In this document: positions 55,501-64,000 of the stretch, in pieces
Layout: each line of letters opens with the position of its first letter
Position numbering within the stretch: the first letter of the stretch is position 1
NCBI GenBank assembly: GCA_963931865.1
Contig: OZ007509.1
Coordinates: forward strand, 14,654,048-14,718,047
Direction: 5' to 3'
Length of the DNA stretch: 64,000 nucleotides
Source of the DNA: Axinella damicornis
Taxonomy: Eukaryota; Porifera; Demospongiae; Axinellida; Axinellidae
Translations under genes and position numbers: made by a program
Notes under the pieces: generated by a model
What the model was told of the DNA's origin: nothing
Seen by the model: only the letters and a program-made list of their open reading frames with translations
Databases searched by the model: none

Positions 55501-58254
55501 GACGAGTACCCTGACAATACTTGAAGTGTCTTTGGGATATTGTGGGGCGTATACCTGCCTAGCCACCAACAATGCTGGTAGTGATAGAAGCACAGGCATT
55601 CTTACCATTACAGGTTAGTTCTAAGTTTAGTAGTAGGGCAGGGGGATGGTCCATGAGACAAACTTCTCTTAGTATCTGGCATCTTCAAGAAATGTATATC
55701 ACAAGACCAATTGCTGTAAGTCAGGAATGGCATGGGAATGAGACTGGGGGGCTGGGAATGAAAATCGGAAATTGATAAATTACCCACACTGCTCACCTTT
55801 TCGGTATACATGCAGATCGTGTGCTGTTGTACTTGGAAGAACCAGATGACAATATGGCTACACATGGTGGGAGAGTGATCTTCAACTGTGTGGTGCATTC
55901 TAATCTTGTGCACAGTCTCACGTGGCTGCATACCAGCAGAAATGTCACCACAGCTGTAGAAAATGGCCAAGACTCACAGATCCTCATGACAACCTCAAAT
56001 ATGTCCAATGTTACCATCCACTTCCTTACAATCAATTCAGTAGAGTTCTCAGATGCAGGGAACTACACTTGTGTGGCAATGTTTGAAGTTGATTCAATCT
56101 CATTATCAACGTATCTTTCAGTGTCTGGTAAGTTTAATAGTAAGTGCTTGAATTATGGTGATTATCATCTGTACATATACTTGCACATAGTTCCTGTGGA
56201 GGTGCAAGTTCACGGATCCAACACAGTCACAGAATTTGAGTCACTGGTGATTTCCTGCAAGGCAGCGGGTCATCCTCTTCCTGCAGTACAATGGTATAGG
56301 AATGGTGAGAACCTGGATGTGCTAAGCCGCAACCCTGGAGCAAGAATCAGCATTTCTACGGAAGTACACATGGAAGGAGACTCAGTACCGTTTGTGATGA
56401 GCCAACTTCACATTGTGCGTATGACATCACACGACAGTGGAACTTATCAGTGCAGTGCTGAGAATGGCTATCTTCTTCGTAAAGGCAACATTTCAGTAAC
56501 AGTATCAAGTAAGCTTCAACCTGAACTATCAATATCTATGGAATGCCATATCCGCCATAATTAGCCATATGTGATCAGTGTTCGAATGGTTCAAATTTGT
56601 GTTCGAATGGTTTGAATTCTATTCGAATGGTTCAAATTTCTATTCGAATGGTTCGAATTTGTGTTCAAATGTTTCGAATTTGTATTCGAATGGTTCTATT
56701 CAAATAGAAATTCGAACCATTCGAACACAAATTCAAACCATTCGAATAGAAATTTGAACCATTCGAATAGAAATTCGAACCATTCGAATAGAAATTCGAA
56801 AAATTCGAACCATTCGAATAGAAATTCAAACCATTCGAACCATTCGAACGCTGATCGCATGTGGCTAATTTTGGTGGATATGGCATTCCATAAATATCCC
56901 CTTTTTGGTAAGGCATTGAACTCACTTCCTTTGAATGGGGTTTGGATCTTTCATTAGCATAAGGGTATGCCGTATATGAAGATGCGTACAGATCTGTATG
57001 TATGAAAGTTATCTCTATGACTTTATAACCGGTTATATAACATTTGTCACAAGAATTGCAGGCACGGGAGGTATAATCAGTCATACCATGCAACCTTGTT
57101 CTCATCTATTAAAACAGCAATAAATGAGTGTGCACTTGCTGTGGCCAGAGAGGGTGCCACACCATGCCAGAATGGAGGCACTTGTGTGGACAGTGTGGGC
57201 ACCTATTACTGTCACTGTGCTGAAGGATATACTGGGACGAGTTGTTCTGAGGAGGGTGAGTGTACACATTTAATGTTCTAAGTTAGCAAAATAGGGTTTA
57301 GCCAATCAATCAAGAACATGTACATTGTTTCTTACAGCCAATAACGATACCCCACTTTATGCAGCTCTTCACAATGAGTCACCTCCTACACAACAACACC
57401 CTAACCCTAACCCTAAATCACCTCCCACACAATCACCACCCACACAACCACTACCCACACAATCACCACTCACACAATCACCACTCACACAATAACTTCT
57501 CACACAATCACCACCCACACAATAACCTCCCACACAATCACCACTCACACAATCACCACTCACACAATAACTTCTCACACAATCACCACCCACTCACCAC
57601 CCACACAACCACCACCCACACAATCACACCCACACAATCACCACTCACGCAATCACCACCCAAACAAATACCTCATAAAAAAATGACAATTTTTCCCCTT
57701 GTATCAGCGTCAGGATCAAGTGAGCCACCTAAGATTGTGGCTCCCCCACCGGACACCCCGATCCCCCTCGTCAATGCACTTAATCTGACTTGCGGTGCCA
57801 CTGGAAACCCACCCCCCACATACAGATGGTACAGAGATGGGGAGCTGCTTCCAGGAGCAGTACTGCCCTACTTCTACACTAGAGAAACAATCCCTGAAGA
57901 CAGAGGATACTACCACTGTGAAGTTACGAACAGTATAGACAGAGACCAGTCACAGCCAGCACTGGTAACAATTCCAGGTAACCGATACAGTCCTGCACCA
58001 TTGCAATAGCCATTTGTTGCTAGGCTGGAATGGCCTCAGACCAACGCTACATTTGATTAGCTACAGTTTCAGGGATACATGACTCGACCCAATCCAATTT
58101 TGCATGTTGTTTTCCTACTTTTTCAGGTGTGTATCAGTACTCTATCAAGGTGGAGCTCAATGGTTCTACCTTTGGAATTCTTGATCTACCTGCAAAGGTA
58201 TTGTGACAATCTGTGTCAGAGGCTACAATTGCTTAGGTATTATTGAGCATAGGT

Positions 58255-58292
<38 letters not shown>

Positions 58293-61200
58293 TAGCTTTT
58301 TGGACACTGGTACAGTGCAACTTTGATACATCTTATAATTTCTCTTTTAGATTGTTTTTGATGGCTTTAGTGACAGATCAGACCTATCCCTCTACTCTGT
58401 CCATTTGTTGAGGTATGTGACTCTTGATATTTTCAGCCAAAAAATGTCCTTTTGATACCGATCTGTTCTCTAATTTGTATAGCAATTACACCAGTGAGCA
58501 AGCTGGACTGCTCTTCACTGTTCTAAGCAACACTCGCAGTACTGTTGGAATAGCAAACGCCATAACTCAGGAGTTGAATACACTTCCCTTGAACCTACTA
58601 TCTGAACCTGAAAGATATGGTATGATATTAACATTGAAGTAATAATATAGCAATTACCGGGTACTTTCTCAAAGCTCTTTACTGTCACTGTTATTATTGT
58701 GTTAACCCGTGAGTTAAGTCATGCACATGTCATTGAGTTCTCTCTTTCCGTCTTGCAAATACTATAAGAATACTACCGGAATTTTAACGCTAGAGAGGAG
58801 CCTTTAATACAGGTGGCAAACAAACTCCTTCTTGCAGATGGGTGCCAGGCCAGCACCGATCAAATTGCTCCAGGAGTTGGCATAAATTTCAGCTGGAATG
58901 AATCGGAGATAGGCAGCCATTCCTTTCACCCTTGCCCCTGCAAAGACATAATTGAAGCTCCAGATAATGCCACAATAAGCCGCAGGTGTGGAGGGACGTA
59001 CAGCAGCAGAGGAAGATGGGATGAGGTGGACTACAGCCAGTGCTTTACAAACATCACTCTAAAGCTCTGTGAAGCAAGTCTAGTGAGTGGTTATCCTCGT
59101 CTATATGCGATATTCAACTAGGCTAATGTCCGTGTGCATAAACTGCAAATGAAAAACATTTCATATGCTTTCTGATACATACCATACAGTTTTCAGGATC
59201 ACCTCAAGCTCTTGCTGAAACAATTGCGACCATTACTAATGATTTTCTGAGCTTTGAACCCAGTGATGTCTCTGTTACTGCCACACTCATCAGACGTTTG
59301 ACACAGGATGCAGTACAAGACTCCGAGGTAAGGTACCTCCTCCCAGCACCAATAGTCACGAGTTGGAATTGAATCACCTTCTACACAGTCACACACCTTG
59401 AGGCGACGATATAATTGCATACCTTGTTTGTGTTACAATTAAATGCATACTCATTCACAGGTGAGAGTCAATTATCTAAATTCTATCGATAACCTGCTAC
59501 GGGCCAATTCTAGCGTCATTCTACAAAGCCAAATGCAGTCAAATACTTCATCAAGGTACGTGGCTACTCAGTGTATCCATGAGTGGCATATATGAGTGTA
59601 AGACTTGATTCATACTGCAGGCTGCTCGAGAGCTTCACAGTGTTCAGTGACAATGTGCCCCTTCAAAATGATTCCAATACCACAACTTTCACACGCAAAA
59701 CATTCGCTCTGCTTGTCAAAGAGGTTGATGTCATGACGTTCAATGATGAAACCTTGTTCATTAACCTGGGAACAGTGGAAGAAGCTACTAACACTAGCAG
59801 CGAACAGATTGACCCAAATTCACTTGTAGTGAGCACATCTAACATTGCCAACACAAGTGTAGTAACTACTGCTGAAGTTGAAGTACCACAGACTGCTCTC
59901 AGTGGCGAGGGCAAACCAACACAGAGACTCAGCTACACAGTGTTTGCTAACGACAGCTTGTTCCAGTCTGCAGAGGAAACACAGAATAACATCACGTTGG
60001 GATCCATTGTGGTGTCTGTACGAGTGAATGTGTCCAACGATCTGCCAAATCCCATTCGAATCACCTTCTTGATTAACATGGTAGGTTGTTGCTAAGCAAC
60101 TGGGAAACACTAGTCGTTAGTTACTAATTTGCTGTTGCATTTTGTCATTTTCATCAGCTAATTGAGAATGCAAGCAGGGCCATCTGTGCAGAATGGAACA
60201 CAAGTAGGTATTTTACCCCACCTTCATATGGTGTGCCTGGAATGATGAACATTAATGCATGGATATCGAGAGCTGGGTCTAAGTATATAGTGTTGAAGTC
60301 CAGCAGTGGAATAAATTTACATAGCTGAAGACAAATTGAGCTTGGTCCAATACCTGAAGACCAAGCTGCTTAGTACTACAGTTTCTACTCAGCCTTTAAG
60401 TGTGACTCTAACTTTGCTTCAGAGATATTCTTTAGTGTAAAGTTTGCATGCATGCGTGAAAGGCTTTCATGTGGTGATCCCAATATTATGCAGGTGGACC
60501 TGGGGCCTGGTCCAACAACACATGCACAGTGACTGGAAGGAACAGTGATAGTGACCACAGAACTTATGTCCAGGCAGAATACTTTCGACCAGGCCACTTT
60601 GGCATCCTTTTGGTAAACACATTTCATGGAGAGAGTGTGATTTATCTGAGGCCATGAATACGTACGTAACTGGATGTAAACGTGCTTTTCCTTGCACTGC
60701 AGGATCTGAACCCAAGTCTCAGTCCTTCCTCGTTTGCTCTGCAAGCCATTTCTTACATTGGTCTGATAGTGTCTCTTGTATGCCTCGCTGCCTTCATTGT
60801 CACTTATGCAGCCTCAAAGTAAGTGGACAAAGAACATCACATAGAACTATTCTAGTTGATCTAGCTGTTGCACTGTATGCTGGTAACATATTGTTAGACT
60901 TCACAAGCAAACTTGATAGCTAGCCTTAGGGCCATCGGAAGCAGTTGCAGAGTGGTCGTCAGGCCAGGGGTTTATACATTGCGTCGTGAAGCACTGTGCA
61001 AAATTTGACGTTGCGGCACGAAGCGCCACACAATCTTTTTAACACACAAAAAGCCACCAGGAAAATTTCCCAATTTTCCACCTACTGAGCTGCATTCTGA
61101 GGCAATTTCAGAGGTATATGTACAGATGTACAGAACGAATGCCGTACAACAATCTTGTTCCCAAATGATTGCTTCAGAGAGGTCAGGGTACAAGGTTGGT

Positions 61201-63850
61201 GAGGGTCAGCTGATTCTACCATGATCCGATGTTGTTGCACGAGGTACGCATATACCGTAGCTAATTATAATAGGATTTTTTTAAGCCCCAAAAGTGGTCC
61301 GGCAGCCCTGAGCCTAGTTCCCAGGCAAGTCCAGTGTTTGATCACTTGCACTACTGGCAGTGGGAATGGCCTGGAACGAGGCTACCTGATAGCAATTGGA
61401 CTATGCTGATTATCAGGCCTATCATCATTGGACTGCTGAATTAGTCAGATCGAAATGTTGTCACCAAAGCATCCAACAGCATAACTATAGCACTACATAT
61501 TCTTAGAGTTGCTGTTGCATTTCAGGAGCCTGAGAAGCAGTGAGCATGGACAAATATTGATGAACATGAGCTGCTCTCTGGCTGGGTTCTATATCATCTT
61601 CCTGATTGCGGGGCATGCTGCACCTGTTGCCGCGCTGTGTGGGATCAGTGCTGCACTCCTGCAGTACTTCATGCTGGTCTACTTTGGCTGGACAGCAGCA
61701 GAGGCGGTGTACCTCTACATGAAGCTGGTGAAGGTCCTGGGAGGAAACATTGCACGCTTTGTTCTGAAGGCAGCATTGATTGTCTGGTGTAAGTATCATA
61801 GTAATTGCCATTAATGCTGGATCATTCACCCTAACACTTCAATGTTGAACTCTCATGCAATTGTTCCTACTGCAAGTAAGCAATCAATGGTTGGGGGAAA
61901 ATCTAAGCTAGTGTACAAAAAGTCGAATGAACAGAGTATGGGGCCTTACGAGAAGTACTTTTATAGCTATGTATGATAATATAGGTATACCTTTTCTTGT
62001 AGCCACAACCTTCACTGTCACTGTAAATAATTATGATCACTTTTCCTTTCCTTAGTGGTTCCGTTGTTGATAGTGGCCGTGTCTGCAGGTGCGGGTTACA
62101 ACTACTATGACATAACACAGATCGTTTAGTAAGTACTGCGTGTGCTTATCTGCATGCTTGAAATTATATATAGATGAATTGACAAGAAGGACTAGTGCTG
62201 TACATAATGACTGTTGCGCATGAGCGGATTTTTCAATCTTGGCAGCCAGACTAATACCTTGTTTACATGACACAAAAATAACCGATCCGTGCCCAAGATA
62301 ACCGAACCGTACCGCGCTTGAAACCGTGCCGGCGTGCGTTTACACTAGATCAAAATAACCGTGCTGAATCAATTATTGAGGGCATGATCGAACACGTGTG
62401 CATCAGTATAAGTGCTTCTCTGGAGCTAGCTAGAGCCCTCTATGGCTACCTCGCGTTTGCGGAAAGTTTCTCGATCTGCTGTTACGATGTATGCGTTCCT
62501 TTACAGAACACCGGCAGTCGGAGTAGAAGCCACGACGTTGTTCATTCAACGCAGAGTAAGACAACATGCTGTGCTTGTCATACTTCTTTCTCAGCTATTA
62601 TTGGCTACTCTGAAAGCACCGAGGAGAGAGTGGGTTCGTCTCAGGTACTTTGTACACTCAGTAAGTGCTCACTGCGGTCATACGGTCTTCGTTAGGTTCC
62701 GGTACTGGATTGAGACCGCTAGCAGAACCGTTCTAACCGTGCTGGCACGGCACGGTTAGGTGGTCCAAGAACGGTACATTATTCTAGCACGGTTCAGTAC
62801 AGTTCAGTTAGCATTTACACGGCAATTTAATAACTGTGCCGAACCGTACTAAACCGTGCCAGCACAGTTGTTTTGTGTCGTGTAAACGGGGTATTAGAGA
62901 TTTGCATGGCTATTAAACTTTGTCTTGAAAACATTTGTCCTCTATTATAATCTCTCCACGTATTGTGCAGTTGCCGTGCTGAGAAGTATCCCTTCTGGTT
63001 TGGTCTGGTGCTGCCCTTTGTGGTCATTTACATATTCAACTGGGTGATATTCTTCTTGATCATGAGATCCGTCTTCAAGCTGAACAAGCAAAGTGTCGAC
63101 GTCAACAAACAGGAGGGTTTGAAGAAAGTTTTGATTGCCATTGGACTTGCTACAGTGCTGGGACTTGGATGGGGCTTTGGACTGCTGGCAACCAGTTCCG
63201 ACCTCAGAGGACTCACTCTTGCCTTCCAGATCATATTCAGCATCTTTGTTGGCTGCCAGGGGCTGTTACTATTCGTTCTGCATGGACTACGATCAGTTGA
63301 GGCCAGGAAAGAGTGGAAGCTGTGGCTCTCCACAGTTTCAAACAAATCCGTGCAGCTGTACACCGATGCTAGATCAAGTTCTATGATGACACTCCCTAGA
63401 GCAAGGCGAAGCTCAAACCCCACGTCCCCCTTAAGCTCAGTGTACGAGATTTCAGATATTTCGAAAGGAAGCACACTCCCACGGGCCAGAAAGGTTTCTG
63501 AGGATCAGATGGAAGTGTCAGTCAAAGAGAAGCAAACTCTTGAAGCCAATGAGCCTATTCATAAGCAAAATTTAGGTATTCAAAGCCCGACTCGTGGTAA
63601 GCATGCACAGGAAGGAAATGAGATTCCCCCTGCTGTCATGACGACTGTATGTGAATCCTTGGCTGAAGACCAAATCGATAGTGCTGGAGACCAGCAGCAA
63701 AATGGAATCACTGGGAGGAGTGACAAATGCGACCTTGCCAACACAAGTGAAAGCCCCCCACCTGCTCAATGGGAAAGGGACATCAAGGAACAACACGGCT
63801 ATCCCATCTTGCCAAAGAGCCCTGACCATACGAATACAAATGCTGAATAG
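46337..63850 (+). CDS. Gene 2: Reeler-(SMB-Ig)x2-Ig-Ig-EGF-Ig-HRM-GAIN adhesion GPCR (28 exons)
   Basis: Predicted cell-surface adhesion GPCR of 1,786 residues, tandem paralogue of gene 1. Exons: 46337-46571, 50263-50420, 52386-52474, 52671-52728, 53027-53057, 53217-53279, 53385-53549, 54309-54611, 54846-54899, 55001-55159, 55311-55613, 55816-56127, 56191-56508, 57118-57255, 57708-57977, 58127-58197, 58351-58412, 58483-58619, 58838-59082, 59190-59327, 59461-59555, 59621-60080, 60158-60203, 60494-60612, 60703-60818, 61526-61788, 62056-62128, 62971-63850. Residues: Reeler to 180, basic site 187-190, linker/SMB/Ig cassette 191-643, Ig 644-749, EGF 750-795, Ig 796-885, unassigned 886-975, HRM-like 976-1057, GAIN 1058-1288, GPS 1289-1343, helices and tail 1344-1786. 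All introns are GT-AG, phases agree and no disruption is seen. Confidence 0.88.
46572..50262. other. Gene 2 intron 1 (3.7 kb)
   Basis: Contents: an inverted pair around CGGAAAGGAGAGTCTGG (46720-46736) and its inverse (46902-46918); a tRNA-like SINE segment (47395-47560, minus strand); copies of the gene 1 inverted-repeat family (47940-48850); the shared MITE at 49721-49841; and G and C homopolymers at 50049-50070 and 50179-50199. Much of it aligns with gene 1 intron 1. Confidence 0.75.
47395..47560 (-). mobile_element. tRNA-derived SINE-like segment
   Basis: On the minus strand it carries a B box GGGTTCGAATCCC (47469-47481) about 55 bases downstream of an A-box-like GTGGTGCACTGG, as in tRNA-derived SINE heads. 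The tail and target duplication were not resolved. Another isolated B box GGTTCGAGTCC lies near 48958. Confidence 0.5.
50263..52728 (+). CDS. Gene 2 exons 2-4: rest of Reeler domain
   Basis: Exons 50263-50420, 52386-52474 and 52671-52728. [21 protein letters not shown] (closer to the GFLLQA family core than gene 1), [42 protein letters not shown]. The donor of exon 3 is followed after ten bases by a run of about 43 C. Confidence 0.85.
50421..52385. other. Gene 2 intron 2 with minisatellite and MITE
   Basis: Contains about three copies of a 42-bp unit (CATATGGAGTCGAACAGTRA) at 51012-51230, the TAGTCTCGTGCCCAG element (51401-51973) and an AT-rich segment near 52200-52310 related to the TACCGTAGAT MITEs. 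No exon is present. Confidence 0.7.
51401..51973. mobile_element. hAT-type MITE, TAGTCTCRTGCCCAG family, copy 2
   Basis: Ends TAGTCTCGTGCCCAGACG and CTGGGCACGAGACCA. The flanks ACAGTACT and ACAATGCT could be an aged 8-bp duplication. Gene 1 has the empty site near 7302 (GACAGTGCTAATGCACC). Confidence 0.7.
52484..52526. repeat. Poly-C run of about 43 bases next to a splice donor
   Basis: An uninterrupted C tract begins about ten bases after the exon 3 donor of gene 2. Gene 1 has no such tract at the same place. Its exact length may be unreliable because of sequencing. Confidence 0.85.
53027..53057 (+). CDS. Gene 2 exon 5: 31-nt micro-exon with RRKR site
   Basis: Encodes [10 protein letters not shown], and the next exon completes Ser. 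R-R-K-R-S is an excellent furin-type consensus. Residues 181-190. After this exon the two genes diverge completely until the Ig exons at 34590 and 56191. Confidence 0.8.
53217..53549 (+). CDS. Gene 2 linker 1 and somatomedin B domain 1
   Basis: Linker exon 53217-53279 (residues 191-211, ends CTYDVPDP) and SMB exon 53385-53549 (residues 212-266). SMB pattern: QCCPG, then [20 protein letters not shown] and NC, matching C-x-C-D-x2-C-x4-DCC-x-D. Somatomedin B domains mediate protein binding (vitronectin, ENPPs). Phase 1-1. Confidence 0.87.
53550..54308. mobile_element. Intron insertion related to the 29061 element
   Basis: From about 53615 to 54130 the sequence matches 29061-29665 in reverse orientation (shared blocks around TCTGTCACTAGA and ACGTGCAGCTGC; right end CAACGGGTAACC). 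Relatives thus occur in both genes at unrelated introns. Confidence 0.65.
54309..54611 (+). CDS. Gene 2 Ig domain 1
   Basis: Residues 267-367. [12 protein letters not shown], then [37 protein letters not shown]-set. Phase 1-1. Paired with SMB1 as one duplicated unit. Confidence 0.9.
54846..55159 (+). CDS. Gene 2 linker 2 and somatomedin B domain 2
   Basis: Linker exon 54846-54899 (residues 368-385, ends CTYEVPDP) and SMB exon 55001-55159 (residues 386-438) with [27 protein letters not shown]. The exon pair is a clear duplicate of 53217-53549, including the TTTTACAG acceptor region. Confidence 0.87.
55311..55613 (+). CDS. Gene 2 Ig domain 2
   Basis: Residues 439-539. Same length as Ig 1 (303 nt) and very similar. 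The F-strand motif reads GYCGAYTC instead of GYRGAYTC, which adds an unpaired Cys next to the canonical one. The upstream intron is TTG-rich with a good acceptor. Confidence 0.9.
55816..56127 (+). CDS. Gene 2 Ig domain 3
   Basis: Residues 540-643. [42 protein letters not shown] divergent Ig domain with no counterpart in gene 1; the last module of the gene 2 specific cassette. Phase 1-1. Confidence 0.88.
56191..56508 (+). CDS. Gene 2 Ig domain 4 (counterpart of gene 1 Ig A)
   Basis: Residues 644-749; 318 nt as in gene 1. [20 protein letters not shown] and [13 protein letters not shown]. Homology with gene 1 resumes exactly here and also covers the upstream acceptor. Confidence 0.9.
56537..56892. 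repeat. Palindromic element made of ATTCGAATGGTTCGAA satellite units
   Basis: Outer arms TATGGAATGCCATATCCGCC and its inverse (to 56892) enclose arrays of a unit of about 18-24 bp, GGTTCGAATTTNTATTCGAA, in one orientation and then in the other. The repeat produces artefactual Asn-Ser-Asn-His frames. It lies between the Ig 4 and EGF exons of gene 2 only. Confidence 0.85.
57118..57255 (+). CDS. Gene 2 EGF-like domain
   Basis: Residues 750-795. Differs from gene 1 at only a few residues ([11 protein letters not shown]); all six Cys and the hydroxylation consensus are kept. Phase 1-1. Confidence 0.9.
57338..57660 (+). repeat. CCACACAATCA satellite with acceptor site and telomere-like start (possible cryptic exon)
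   Basis: After a good acceptor (TTGTTTCTTACAG at 57337), the phase-1 frame reads [19 protein letters not shown], then Pro-Thr-Gln-Ser repeats, until TAA at 57493-57495. CCCTAACCCTAACCCTAAA lies at 57400-57417. Joining EGF to the Ig exon at 57708 without this segment keeps the frame, so it is treated as intron. A mucin-like stalk exon that has decayed, or is used alternatively, cannot be excluded. Confidence 0.7.
57708..57977 (+). CDS. Gene 2 Ig domain 5 (counterpart of gene 1 Ig B)
   Basis: Residues 796-885. [45 protein letters not shown]. Same length as in gene 1. Confidence 0.9.
58127..58619 (+). CDS. Gene 2 unassigned 90-residue region before HRM (3 exons)
   Basis: Exons 58127-58197, 58351-58412 and 58483-58619, identical in size to gene 1. 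The central [19 protein letters not shown] is unchanged between the paralogues, while the first exon differs most ([11 protein letters not shown] versus SSFRISDLPDQ). Fold not recognised. A run of about 34 G lies in the first intron (58255-58289). Confidence 0.8.
58838..59082 (+). CDS. Gene 2 HRM-like region
   Basis: Residues 976-1057. [34 protein letters not shown] as in gene 1. Ends at ASL before GTGAGT. Confidence 0.75.
59190..60080 (+). CDS. Gene 2 GAIN domain (3 exons)
   Basis: Exons 59190-59327, 59461-59555 and 59621-60080, residues 1058-1288. One codon longer than gene 1 in the third exon (NTSSEQID versus NTSEEID). [14 protein letters not shown] and [16 protein letters not shown] mark subdomain B. 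Confidence 0.85.
60158..60612 (+). CDS. Gene 2 GPS region, non-canonical (2 exons)
   Basis: Exons 60158-60203 and 60494-60612, residues 1289-1343. [19 protein letters not shown] then [16 protein letters not shown]: the same loss of the C-x-C pair and of H-L-T/S as in gene 1, so the change predates the duplication and is kept. Confidence 0.85.
60703..62128 (+). CDS. Gene 2 TM1-TM4 exons
   Basis: Exons 60703-60818 (TM1), 61526-61788 (TM2, TM3 and start of TM4) and 62056-62128 (TM4). TM3 reads [20 protein letters not shown] then EAVYLY. Only a handful of residues differ from gene 1, far fewer than in the ectodomain. Confidence 0.9.
60819..61525. other. Gene 2 intron between TM1 and TM2
   Basis: 707 bp. 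It lacks the two TIR elements present in gene 1 but keeps the GTTCCCAGGC...GGCCTGGAAC inverted segment (61312-61385). No other recognisable feature. Confidence 0.7.
62252..62896. mobile_element. TIR element with TAATACC...GTTTACATGACAC ends
   Basis: Inverted ends: TAATACCTTGTTTACATGAC (62252-62271) and GTCGTGTAAACGGGGTATTA (62877-62896). Subterminal arms repeat ACCGTGC/GCACGGT many times. A 125-codon frame inside resembles nothing I know. Present only in gene 2. Confidence 0.75.
62971..63850 (+). CDS. Gene 2 last exon: TM5-TM7 and cytoplasmic tail
   Basis: [14 protein letters not shown]5 [22 protein letters not shown]6 [15 protein letters not shown]7 [17 protein letters not shown]. The tail shares TLPRAR twice, [25 protein letters not shown] and [11 protein letters not shown], then ends TNTNAE. 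Relative to gene 1 it has an insertion ([12 protein letters not shown]) and two deletions. Stop TAG at 63848-63850. Confidence 0.9.
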
Positions 63851-64000
63851 CTAATGTTAACTCAATGCACATGACCGACTGTTTAATTGTTGGTAGTTTA
63901 TTGTTATACTTTATAGTGATTTGAATAGCTAGACTGGAACCATTTTGACGCTCCTCCCTACCTATACATTTTGTGCTTGGTGACTGAGCCACCTTTATCC
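63851..64000. other. 3' flank of gene 2
   Basis: 150 bp to the window edge, partly alike with the 3' flank of gene 1 (CTCCTCC...TACATTTTGTGCTTG). No AATAAA is seen before the edge. Confidence 0.6.

Noticed and set aside
56661..57105. Asn-Ser-Asn-His repeat proteins on both strands
   Set aside because: They are translations of the ATTCGAATGGTT palindromic satellite in an intron.
57359..58009. Continuous frame through the CACACAATCA satellite into the Ig domain, with an apparent Met start
   Set aside because: It is in frame with the Ig exon but not with the EGF exon through the 57338 acceptor; the simpler EGF-to-57708 junction matches gene 1 exactly.

Overview
This is animal nuclear DNA: coding sequence is split into dozens of short exons with GT-AG introns, and the introns are full of small transposons. 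The protein families (adhesion GPCR, SRCR, somatomedin B, Reeler, Ig, EGF) are metazoan. The TAGC/GCATGC-rich low-complexity DNA, the expanded SRCR exons and the inverted-repeat elements look most like a sponge (probably a demosponge). That placement is an inference, not something the sequence proves.

The window holds two complete, head-to-tail paralogous genes on the + strand. Gene 1 (1895-44325) is reconstructed here as 41 exons that join in frame to 2,433 residues. Gene 2 (46337-63850) is 28 exons and 1,786 residues. Every junction was read from the sequence, and all phases agree. Both encode large adhesion-type GPCRs with the same front and back: signal peptide, Reeler domain, a tiny exon carrying a furin-type R-x-K-R site, then a variable block, then Ig, EGF-like, Ig, an unassigned 90-residue region, HRM-like, GAIN/GPS, seven helices and a roughly 190-residue cytoplasmic tail.

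The middle differs completely. At the same intron position after exon 5, gene 1 carries ten SRCR domains (each encoded by an a and a b exon), while gene 2 carries two copies of a linker-somatomedin B-Ig unit plus a further Ig. All extracellular module exons begin and end in phase 1, so modules can be gained or lost without breaking the frame. The pair therefore looks like a receptor locus with a constant signalling chassis and an exchangeable recognition cassette. In both proteins the GPS has lost its second cysteine pair and the H-L-T/S cleavage tripeptide, while the following tethered-agonist-like F-G-I-L-L segment is kept.

Layout: 1-1894, upstream repeats and a conserved promoter-like block; 1895-8675, Reeler exons; 8676-9970, transposon debris including a KDZ/Zisupton-like transposase fragment; 9971-32628, SRCR array with a decayed half-domain, a non-LTR remnant, a piggyBac-type MITE, a non-autonomous LTR element, hAT-type MITEs and a 1.9-kb palindrome with TTAA target duplication; 32629-44325, Ig to tail; 44326-46336, intergenic; 46337-53057, Reeler part of gene 2; 53217-56127, the SMB/Ig cassette; 56191-63850, the constant part of gene 2; 63851-64000, 3' flank. 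No rRNA, complete tRNA gene or CRISPR array is visible.
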